Positions 1 through 4,616 of a DNA stretch of 5,800 nt are shown here, in pieces; position 1 is the first letter of the stretch, and every line of letters begins with the position of its first letter. Both the position numbers and the translations under genes were made by a program. The notes beneath the pieces are model-generated. The model did no database searches. It saw nothing but the letters and a program-made list of their open reading frames with translations, and was not told the DNA's origin. The stretch is from an uncultured Collinsella sp. (GTDB taxonomy: Bacteria > Actinomycetota > Coriobacteriia > Coriobacteriales > Coriobacteriaceae), in the NCBI GenBank assembly GCA_902493915.1, contig CABUQY010000094.1, forward strand, positions 1-5,800. The letters are read 5' to 3'.

Positions 1-300
1 ATGGGCGAGCTCATGCAGCTCGACTTTGTCCAGATCATCGGCTCCATCTATTGGGACAACCACCACGGCGTTGTGAGCTTTAACGTCAAGGGCATCCACC
101 CGCACGACGTCGCGAGCATCATGGACATGGACGGCGTCTGCATACGCGCCGGCCACCACTGCGCGCAGCCGCTGCTCACCTGGCTGGGCGTCGAGAACCT
201 TGCCTGCTGCCGCGCCAGCGTGGCCTTCTACAACGACAAGGCCGACATCGACAAGTTCATCGCCGGCCTGCATCACGTTTGGAGCACGTTCAATGGGTAA
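1..300 (+). CDS. sufS: SufS cysteine desulfurase, C-terminal part (5' end outside window)
   Basis: This is the last 99 residues of a PLP-dependent cysteine desulfurase of the SUF system, which converts L-cysteine to alanine and holds the sulfur as a persulfide for Fe-S cluster assembly in the cytoplasm. The signature RAGHHCAQP is visible, with the persulfide-carrying cysteine at window residue 54 (bases 160-162) about 45 residues before the stop, as expected for the roughly 400-residue SufS family. About 300 upstream residues, including the PLP lysine, lie outside the window, so the ATG at base 1 is almost certainly internal. The RAGHHCAQP form and the following sufU point to the SufU-dependent rather than SufE-dependent type. 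The stop overlaps the sufU start by 8 bases, indicating a shared transcript and translational coupling. In related genomes sufC, sufB and sufD usually lie upstream (inference). Confidence 0.95.
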   Translation: MGELMQLDFVQIIGSIYWDNHHGVVSFNVKGIHPHDVASIMDMDGVCIRAGHHCAQPLLTWLGVENLACCRASVAFYNDKADIDKFIAGLHHVWSTFNG

Positions 301-727
301 TCTGTACACCTCCACCACATTTATGGAGCACAACTCGCACCCCGACTATAAGTATGAGATGGATGCTCCCACGCACGAGCACGACGGCATCAACCCCAGC
401 TGCGGCGACGAGCTCACCTTGCAGCTGCGCGTCGAGAACGGCGTGATCGAGGAGGCCTCCTTTACCGGCCACGGCTGCGCCATCAGTCAGGCCAGCGCCG
501 ACATCATGGCCGACCTCATCACCGGCGAGACCGTCGAGGAAGCTCGCCGCCTAGCAGAGCTCTTCCTCGCCATGATCCGCGGCGAGCAGCTCTCCGAGGA
601 CGACCTGGAAGACCTGGACGAAGCCGCCCAGCTCCAGGACATCTCGCACATGCCCGCCCGCGTCAAATGCGCCGAGCTCGCCTGGCGCACCCTCGACGGC
701 ATGCTCGAGGGACAAGTTAACGAATAG
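293..727 (+). CDS. sufU: SufU, zinc-dependent sulfur acceptor for SufS
   Basis: A 144-residue protein of the IscU/NifU N-terminal fold. In the SufU branch it accepts the persulfide sulfur from SufS by zinc-ligand exchange and passes it on to the SufBCD complex. The motif NPSCGDELTLQL gives C37 and D39, FTGHGCAISQAS gives C62, and RVKCAELAW gives C126: the three Cys plus one Asp zinc/acceptor set of SufU. The spacing C62 to C126 (64 residues) includes the acidic insertion near residues 100-116 that separates SufU from IscU, where the gap is about 43 residues. The start at 293 is chosen because it overlaps the sufS stop (ATGGGTAA) and gives the usual family length; an upstream in-frame ATG at 200 lies well inside sufS and would add 31 unrelated residues. 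It is the last gene before the terminator at 757. Confidence 0.95.
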   Translation: MGNLYTSTTFMEHNSHPDYKYEMDAPTHEHDGINPSCGDELTLQLRVENGVIEEASFTGHGCAISQASADIMADLITGETVEEARRLAELFLAMIRGEQLSEDDLEDLDEAAQLQDISHMPARVKCAELAWRTLDGMLEGQVNE

Positions 728-756
728 CGGATGCCCTAAATCCAAGGATTTTGATT

Positions 757-790
757 GTCGAGCCGTCCGATACGGACGACTCGGCTTTTT
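757..790 (+). terminator. Intrinsic terminator of the suf operon
   Basis: The arms 757-769 and 773-785 pair around an ATA loop. There are 13 positions, with one C-A mismatch (763/779) and one T-G wobble (758/784), and five T residues follow at 786-790. It lies 29 bases after the sufU stop, so it most likely ends the suf transcript. Confidence 0.85.
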
Positions 791-798
791 CATAACGA

Positions 799-834
799 GC
801 GCGGATACACAGTCCGCGCGTCCGGCGCCCGGTC
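799..834. repeat. Two adjacent short hairpins
   Basis: GCGCGGA (799-805) pairs perfectly with TCCGCGC (813-819) around a 7-base loop. Directly after it, 820-825 pairs with 829-834 with one T-T mismatch and a 3-base loop. Neither is followed by a T run, so they do not look like terminators. They may be part of the same structured element as the stem at 885-1000. Confidence 0.5.
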
Positions 835-884
835 TGTCATTTACTGCGCTGTCAGCTGCGAACACGGGCGTTTTCCACAGCATC

Positions 885-1000
885 AAATGCCTGCCGCAGG
901 GCCACGGACCCGCCAAGCAATGTGCCAAGCCCCGTCCTACCGGGCTCCGGCTCGCCTCGCGCCTGCCGCAGACGGGTCCCCTAGGGTGCGGCGTGCATTT
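885..1000. repeat. Long-range imperfect hairpin, possible structured RNA or palindromic repeat unit
   Basis: Three helix blocks nest in order. AAATGC (885-890) pairs with GCATTT (995-1000), GCCGCA (893-898) with TGCGGC (987-992), and GGACCCG (906-912) with CGGGTCC (973-979). They are separated by symmetric internal loops of 2 and 7 bases. Inside, CCCG (931-934) pairs with CGGG (941-944) around a 6-base loop whose minus-strand reading is GTAGGA. On the plus strand the outer arm runs into a T5 stretch (998-1002), so it could end a plus-strand transcript. I could not match it to RNase P RNA, tmRNA, SRP RNA, 6S RNA, T-box or a cobalamin riboswitch. Strand and function are unknown. Confidence 0.45.
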
Positions 1001-1080
1001 TTGCGAGTATTCAGCACGACAAGCCGTATGTATACGCATTGGAAGCGTTAATCAACATCTCCAGTCGCCTTTATATTGCG

Positions 1081-1100
1081 TTTTAGAACAAGAATCGTGG
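1081..1100 (-). repeat. Copy 1 of a 20-base direct repeat
   Basis: TTTTAGAACAAGAATCGTGG matches the copy at 1331-1350 at 17 of 20 positions in the same orientation, with the first 11 bases identical. The strand given is arbitrary; read from the minus strand it ends in TTGTTCTAAAA. Confidence 0.6.
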
Positions 1101-1211
1101 TCTCAGGAGGCGCAAACATGAGTTTCGGGAGCGTATCGGCAGGCATAAATAGTTTCAGAGCCCGTATGTTGCAAAATAGCGGCGGCGCCGACAGCACCAC
1201 GATGCAGAAAA

Positions 1212-1265
1212 CTCCGCTTTTTGCACGGCGCGGACGGGGGTAGGAACGGGCAAAACCGAGCGGAG
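1212..1265. repeat. Interrupted inverted repeat between the two direct repeats
   Basis: CTCCGCT (1212-1218) pairs with AGCGGAG (1259-1265) and TTTTGC (1219-1224) pairs with GCAAAA (1250-1255). That makes 13 base pairs with a 3-base bulge (1256-1258) and a 25-base loop. The loop contains GGTAGGA at 1239-1245, the same heptamer found on the minus strand inside the 885-1000 hairpin. No T run follows, so a terminator is unlikely. Confidence 0.5.
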
Positions 1266-1330
1266 CCGTAATTTTATGCATGACGGCAATCGTTCTATGC
1301 AAATAAAGAAGCGCAGTGACCGTACCAAGC

Positions 1331-1350
1331 TTTTAGAACAATAGTTGTGG
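1331..1350 (-). repeat. Copy 2 of the 20-base direct repeat
   Basis: TTTTAGAACAATAGTTGTGG lies exactly 250 bases after copy 1 and 37 bases beyond the transposase stop codon. Read on the minus strand it would be in the 3' untranslated part of the transposase transcript. Confidence 0.6.
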
Positions 1351-1386
1351 CATATGGGCGACCCCAGCTGCGGTGCACAGGCGGCC

Positions 1387-2199
1387 CTACACCACGTTTC
1401 CGCCAGTCCGCACCGCTGTTCGTGCACAGGCACGCACAATGCGAGAAACGGTACTTTTGCCAATCCCCGTATACCGCTCAATCTGACGCACCGTAAAACC
1501 GGCATCGTGCAATCCAAGAATAACGATGTTGCGCTGCGCCGACGGTGTGGCTTTAACCCCGTTGAGCTTAACCCCGAGCCCCTTCGACAACTTGTCGGCA
1601 AAGGCTCGCCGCTCCCACTCCGTCTCTTCTAGATCGGGCATCGCCGGCTCGCAGCCGTCGGGCGTCGAAAGCGAATAGGCAATAAAGGCCTTGGCGGAAC
1701 CAAAAAGCTCAAGCACGCAAGAAGGATCAGAAAATCCCCTCGCGACATCAGCCGCGTCACCGTCGTAAGCGCGCAAATGCTCGGCAAAGCTGCTCCAGGG
1801 ATAACGCTCGATTAAGCTGATGCCCGCCTCCTGCGGATCGGCGTGTACGGAGCGAATAGCCTCCATCACCTGCCAGTCGGTATCGAGCGAGCGCCGGTCA
1901 AAACGGTTCTGGAACAGATGGCCTGTGCGCCTCGTGCGTTTATTGAACCGCCGCGCGTACGTCAAAAGCAGTCGGTGCATCGCCGCGCTCATCCTGTCCT
2001 CGTAATCTGCAAGCACCAAATGCACGTGATTGCCCATAAGGCACCAGGCGATAACCGTCACGCCCGCCTCGCGGCAGCACTCGCGCATCAGCTCCAAAAA
2101 CTCCCGCCGGTCTTCATCGCCCTCAAAGATGAGCTGTTTGCCCGCACCGCGAGCACAGACATGGTAAAAGCCCGTAACCGTTCTCCAAACGCGCTGCAT
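1387..2199 (-). CDS. Y1/HUH single-strand transposase, RAYT-like, with C-terminal helix-turn-helix
   Basis: A 270-residue protein of the Y1 transposase (IS200/REP-associated) superfamily, enzymes that nick and join single-stranded DNA at short hairpins through a tyrosine-DNA link. Visible landmarks are FYHVCARGAG (11-20), the metal-binding HUH motif in LMGNHVHLVL with H58 and H60, the candidate nucleophile Y81 in TYARRFN, GHLFQNRF (93-100), and a degenerate form of the usual IHxNPxRAG segment, SVHADPQEAG, at about 118-126. Residues 220-256 form a helix-turn-helix (IERYTGIGKSTVSRIVR) resembling the DnaA-like C-terminal domain of solitary Y1 proteins. The start at 2199 is chosen over an upstream ATG at 2412 because the domain begins at once, AAGGGAG lies just before it, and the added residues resemble nothing. 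The frame is intact and no TnpB gene is adjacent, which fits a domesticated RAYT more than a mobile IS200. Activity is inferred. Confidence 0.88.
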   Translation of the reverse strand: MQRVWRTVTGFYHVCARGAGKQLIFEGDEDRREFLELMRECCREAGVTVIAWCLMGNHVHLVLADYEDRMSAAMHRLLLTYARRFNKRTRRTGHLFQNRFDRRSLDTDWQVMEAIRSVHADPQEAGISLIERYPWSSFAEHLRAYDGDAADVARGFSDPSCVLELFGSAKAFIAYSLSTPDGCEPAMPDLEETEWERRAFADKLSKGLGVKLNGVKATPSAQRNIVILGLHDAGFTVRQIERYTGIGKSTVSRIVRACARTAVRTGGNVV

Positions 2200-2203
2200 G
2201 GCG

Positions 2204-2210
2204 CTCCCTT
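2204..2210 (-). promoter_or_regulatory. Ribosome binding site of the transposase gene
   Basis: On the minus strand AAGGGAG ends four bases before the ATG at 2199. This supports the 270-residue start over the longer open frame that begins at 2412. Confidence 0.65.
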
Positions 2211-2232
2211 CGCCGGGATCTGCTTGCCATCC

Positions 2233-2261
2233 AATACAGCACGATTGAAGCGTGCCATCAA
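2233..2261 (-). promoter_or_regulatory. Candidate promoter of the transposase gene with a dyad in the spacer
   Basis: On the minus strand TTGATG (2261-2256) and TGTATT (2238-2233) are separated by exactly 17 bases, giving an expected start near 2226 and a leader of about 27 bases before the ATG. The spacer contains the inverted repeat GCACG/CGTGC (2239-2243 and 2251-2255), which a repressor could use. Both hexamers depart from consensus, so this is only a candidate. Confidence 0.35.
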
Positions 2262-2503
2262 AACATTCACGCAAAACAATACACTCGCGCGGCAAAAGGC
2301 AGTAAACAGGCGGCGAACGGCACCGTTGCAACAGGTCAACCCCCGCAACGCTTACAAGAGCCGACCAAAAGCTTGCCCAAGACGGACCCCCTCTATGGAA
2401 GTTCGCGACCACAGAACATAGAGTTAAACCGTTTCAATTAAAACTTCCAGACTTCTCGCTACGAAAACTGAGCCGTTCGCCGAATATTCCGTGCATTTCG
2501 CGG
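2262..2503. other. Intergenic stretch upstream of the transposase promoter
   Basis: Both neighbours are transcribed away from here. The minus-strand open frame continues to 2412 but encodes nothing recognisable. An AT-rich patch at about 2418-2450 could be an upstream element for the rightward operon. I see no RNA gene here. Confidence 0.4.
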
Positions 2504-2509
2504 TATTAT
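2504..2509 (+). promoter_or_regulatory. Candidate -10 box of the scaffold/GGGtGRT operon
   Basis: TATTAT stands out in GC-rich surroundings about 95 bases before the first start codon. No convincing -35 hexamer sits at 16-18 bases. The same bases read as TATAAT on the minus strand (2510-2505), so the direction is not certain. Confidence 0.3.
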
Positions 2510-2527
2510 AGGGGCTGCATGTCATGT

Positions 2528-2567
2528 CCCTTTCGAAGGGTCGCCCGGCAATCGCCAGCCACGACCC
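2528..2567 (+). promoter_or_regulatory. Structured leader with two mutually exclusive hairpins
   Basis: CCCTT (2528-2532) can pair with AAGGG (2536-2540) around a TCG loop. Alternatively GGGTCG (2538-2543) pairs with CGACCC (2562-2567) and encloses an inner GGC/GCC stem (2547-2556). The two options share 2538-2540. No T run follows, so this is not a classical attenuator; a role in expression is speculative. Confidence 0.25.
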
Positions 2568-2590
2568 CCAGACGGGACGCCAACACGATA

Positions 2591-2600
2591 GAGAGGAGAG
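2591..2600 (+). promoter_or_regulatory. Ribosome binding site of the scaffold gene
   Basis: The purine run GAGAGGAGAG sits two bases before the ATG at 2603, with its AGGAG core at proper spacing. It favours this start over the in-frame ATG at 2519, which has no such site. Confidence 0.7.
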
Positions 2601-2602
2601 GC

Positions 2603-3337
2603 ATGCAGTACTCACAGGAAGTGGAGAACATGTGCCCCGTTGCCAAGGGTGCATACCACGGCCCCGCACCCATCCCCGAGGAGGGCAAGTGGGTCCAGGC
2701 TAAGGAGATTTCCGACATCTCCGGTCTTACGCACGGTGTGGGTTGGTGCGCACCTCAGCAGGGCGCCTGCAAGCTCACGCTGAACGTCAAGGACGGCATC
2801 ATCGAGGAGGCCCTCGTTGAGACCATCGGCTGCTCGGGTATGACCCACTCTGCCGCCATGGCTTCCGAGATCCTTCCCGGTAAGACCATCCTCGAGGCCC
2901 TTAACACCGACCTCGTCTGCGACGCCATCAACGTTGCTATGCGCGAGATCTTCCTGCAGATCGTTTACGGCCGCAGCCAGACCGCGTTCTCCGAGGGCGG
3001 CCTGCCCGTGGGCGCCTCCCTCGACGACCTCGGCAAGGGCCTTCGCTCTCAGGTCGGCACCATGTTCGGCACCAAGGCCAAGGGCGCTCGTTACCTCGAG
3101 CTCGCTCAGGGCTACGTCACCCGCATGGCTCTCAACGACAAGAACGAGATCATCGCATTCGAGTTCCTGAACCTCGGCAAGTTCACCGACGCCGTCAAGG
3201 CCGGCAAGACCCCCGAGGAGGCCATCGCTGGCGCTATGGGCCACTATGGTCAGTGGGAGAACGCTGCCAAGTACATCGACCCGCGCACGGACGAGGAGAC
3301 TCACTCCGTCGCCAGCGTGTTCCCGGTTCACGAGTAG
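2603..3337 (+). CDS. Divergent NifU/IscU-like iron-sulfur scaffold protein, partner of GGGtGRT protein
   Basis: A 244-residue protein whose first half resembles the NifU N-terminal / IscU scaffold fold. CKLTLNVKDGIIEEALVETIG (56-76) followed by GC at 76-77 and GKTILEAL (93-100) align with the scaffold core. The cysteines are C11, C49, C56, C77 and C106. C77 matches the central scaffold cysteine, and C106 in LVCDAIN may stand for the third. The CGD motif is missing: its aligned place is QQG, flanked by C49 and C56. The half from about 125 onward (GRSQTAFSEGGLPVG, AFEFLNLGKF, AAKYIDPR) extends well beyond the roughly 130 residues of IscU and has no recognised function. The start at 2603 follows a strong purine-rich site and gives the N-terminus typical of this group. 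Codon use is highly selective, suggesting high expression. It lies 18 bases upstream of the GGGtGRT gene. Binding of a cluster is inferred. Confidence 0.85.
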   Translation: MQYSQEVENMCPVAKGAYHGPAPIPEEGKWVQAKEISDISGLTHGVGWCAPQQGACKLTLNVKDGIIEEALVETIGCSGMTHSAAMASEILPGKTILEALNTDLVCDAINVAMREIFLQIVYGRSQTAFSEGGLPVGASLDDLGKGLRSQVGTMFGTKAKGARYLELAQGYVTRMALNDKNEIIAFEFLNLGKFTDAVKAGKTPEEAIAGAMGHYGQWENAAKYIDPRTDEETHSVASVFPVHE

Positions 3338-3355
3338 AAAGGGAGGGAAATAACT

Positions 3356-4360
3356 ATGACTGTTACGTTCGAAGGTTACGAGCGCCGCGCTGACAAGATC
3401 AACAAGTGCCTCGCCGACAACGGCATCGCCTCCCTCGAGGAAGCTCTGCAGATCTGCACCGACAAGGGCTTCAACCCGCGTGAGATCGTCAACAACACCC
3501 AGTCCATCGCCTTCCAGAACGCCGAGTGGGCCTACACCCTCGGTTGCGCTCTCGCTGTCAAGCGTGGCGCCAAGTCCGCTTCTGAGGCTGCCGCCATCAT
3601 CGGCGAGGGCATCCAGGCCTTCACCGTTCCCGGCTCCGTCGCCGAGGACCGCAAGGTCGGTCTGGGCCACGGCAACCTGGGCGCTATGCTGCTCTCCGAC
3701 GACACCGAGTGCTTCGCCTTCCTGGCCGGCCACGAGTCCTTCGCTGCCGCCGAGGGCGCTATCGGCCTGGCTCTGAACGCCAACAAGGCTCGCAAGAAGC
3801 CGCTGCGCGTCATCCTCAACGGTCTGGGCAAGGACGCTGCTCAGATCATCGCCCGCATCAACGGCTTCACCTACGTGAAGACCCAGTTCGACTACTTCAC
3901 GGGCGAGCTCAAGGTCGTCGAGACCATCCCCTACTCCGATGGTCCCCGCGCCGCCGTCAACTGCTACGGCGCCGACGACGTCCGCGAGGGCGTTGCCATC
4001 ATGTGGCACGAGAACGTCGACATCTCGATCACCGGTAACTCCACCAACCCCACGCGCTTCCAGCACCCCGTCGCTGGCACCTACAAGAAGGAGCGCCTCG
4101 AGGCTGGCAAGAAGTACTTCTCCGTCGCTTCTGGTGGCGGCACTGGCCGTACCCTGCACCCGGACAACATGGGCGCCGGCCCTGCCTCTTACGGCATGAC
4201 CGACACCATGGGCCGCATGCACTCCGACGCCCAGTTCGCCGGTTCTTCCTCCGTGCCTGCGCACGTTGACATGATGGGTCTCATCGGCATGGGCAACAAC
4301 CCCATGGTCGGTGCCACCGTCGCCTGCGCTGTCGCCGTCGAGGAGGCCCTCAAGGCCTAA
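3356..4360 (+). CDS. GGGtGRT-family protein of unknown function
   Basis: A 334-residue protein carrying the family-naming motif GGGTGRT at residues 260-266 (bases 4133-4153), within FSVASGGGTGRTLHPDNMGAG. Other conspicuous segments are GHGNLGAMLLSDDTECFAFL (104-123), STNPTRFQHPVAGTYKK (229-245), and a glycine- and methionine-rich C-terminus ending VACAVAVEEALKA. Cysteines are C18, C34, C64, C119, C203 and C324. No signal peptide or obvious membrane helix is seen, so a cytoplasmic protein is likely. AGGGAGG lies 18 to 8 bases before the start, and the gap to the scaffold gene is only 18 bases, so the two form an operon. The family is known mainly by this motif and by its pairing with the scaffold-like gene; its biochemical activity is not known to me. 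The glycine-rich loop could bind a nucleotide or cofactor, but this is speculation. Codon use suggests strong expression. Confidence 0.9.
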   Translation: MTVTFEGYERRADKINKCLADNGIASLEEALQICTDKGFNPREIVNNTQSIAFQNAEWAYTLGCALAVKRGAKSASEAAAIIGEGIQAFTVPGSVAEDRKVGLGHGNLGAMLLSDDTECFAFLAGHESFAAAEGAIGLALNANKARKKPLRVILNGLGKDAAQIIARINGFTYVKTQFDYFTGELKVVETIPYSDGPRAAVNCYGADDVREGVAIMWHENVDISITGNSTNPTRFQHPVAGTYKKERLEAGKKYFSVASGGGTGRTLHPDNMGAGPASYGMTDTMGRMHSDAQFAGSSSVPAHVDMMGLIGMGNNPMVGATVACAVAVEEALKA

Positions 4361-4391
4361 TCGCGCCCGCGCGATGCTCATATAGTTGAGC
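4361..4391 (+). repeat. Two small dyads before the operon terminator
   Basis: TCGCGC/GCGCGA (4361-4366 and 4369-4374) is followed by GCTCA/TGAGC (4376-4380 and 4387-4391). They sit between the stop codon and the terminator and may protect the 3' end of the transcript. Confidence 0.35.
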
Positions 4392-4395
4392 TTTG

Positions 4396-4428
4396 GAGCC
4401 GCTATCTTTCGAGGTAGCGGCTCTTTTT
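4396..4428 (+). terminator. Intrinsic terminator of the scaffold/GGGtGRT operon
   Basis: GAGCCGCTATC (4396-4406) pairs with GGTAGCGGCTC (4413-4423): 11 base pairs including one T-G wobble, with a 6-base loop, followed by TTTTTGTTT. It is a textbook rho-independent terminator 35 bases after the stop. Confidence 0.93.
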
Positions 4429-4499
4429 GTTTGTGCTGTCGCGGGGTAGCTAATGCCAATATATCAGTTGGGTCGAAATACGAGATGTGATGAGATGGA

Positions 4500-4520
4500 G
4501 CGTCAGAGCGTCCATGACGC
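4500..4520 (+). promoter_or_regulatory. Possible operator or leader hairpin upstream of the flavoprotein gene
   Basis: GCGTCA (4500-4505) and TGACGC (4515-4520) form a perfect 6-base inverted repeat 97 bases before the start codon, overlapping a tandem GAGCGTC pair. A second small dyad, CATTG (4569-4573)/CAATG (4590-4594), is nearer the gene. I could not pick out a convincing -35/-10 pair between 4429 and 4616. Confidence 0.25.
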
Positions 4521-4616
4521 CCACCTGCCATATTTGCCCTTTACCGATTTGCCGAGTCTTTGCGGCCTCATTGCCGATCACCCGTGCGACAATGCGCCGG
4601 ACGAGAAAGGAATCCG

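Larger units (their letters stand above)
791..1386. other. Gene-poor structured intergenic region (about 600 bases)
   Basis: No reading frame here has a recognisable domain, a good ribosome binding site or family resemblance; the open frames on both strands look like chance in GC-rich DNA. The region instead holds hairpins at 799-834, a long-range stem spanning 885-1000, an interrupted inverted repeat at 1212-1265 and a duplicated 20-base motif at 1081 and 1331. It lies downstream of both the suf operon (+) and the transposase gene (-), so it is a convergent 3' region and not a promoter region for either. It may be a landing zone for dispersed palindromic repeats (inference). Confidence 0.6.

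Noticed and set aside
871..879. TTTTCCACA, resembling a DnaA box
   Set aside because: It is a single copy with no cluster of boxes, no AT-rich unwinding region and no dnaA or dnaN gene nearby, so it is not evidence of an origin.
551..1039. A 162-codon minus-strand frame over the end of sufU and the terminator
   Set aside because: It runs through sufU antisense, the suf terminator and the hairpin region, with no domain or ribosome binding site. It may look conserved in relatives only if the underlying DNA is a repeat.
1048..1302. An 84-codon minus-strand frame spanning one of the 20-base repeats
   Set aside because: There is no ribosome binding site or family resemblance, and the peptide simply reads through the repeat and the inverted repeat. 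It was not supported as a gene.
1361..1373. ACCCCAGCTGCGG also occurs inside sufU near 393
   Set aside because: A 13-base match in a GC-rich window of this size is within chance expectation, and in sufU it is simply the codons of the NPSCG motif.
1843..2421. A 192-codon plus-strand frame
   Set aside because: It is mostly antisense to the transposase, whose HUH motif and helix-turn-helix fix the true strand.
2519..2602. Upstream in-frame ATG that would add 28 residues to the scaffold protein
   Set aside because: It has no ribosome binding site and adds basic residues unlike the family; the ATG at 2603 follows a strong purine-rich site.
2612..4531. A 639-codon open frame on the minus strand
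   Set aside because: It is the exact codon-aligned antisense of the two-gene operon, opened by the absence of TTA, CTA and TCA codons. The translation is low-complexity Gly/Val/Asp/Leu-rich with no domain.
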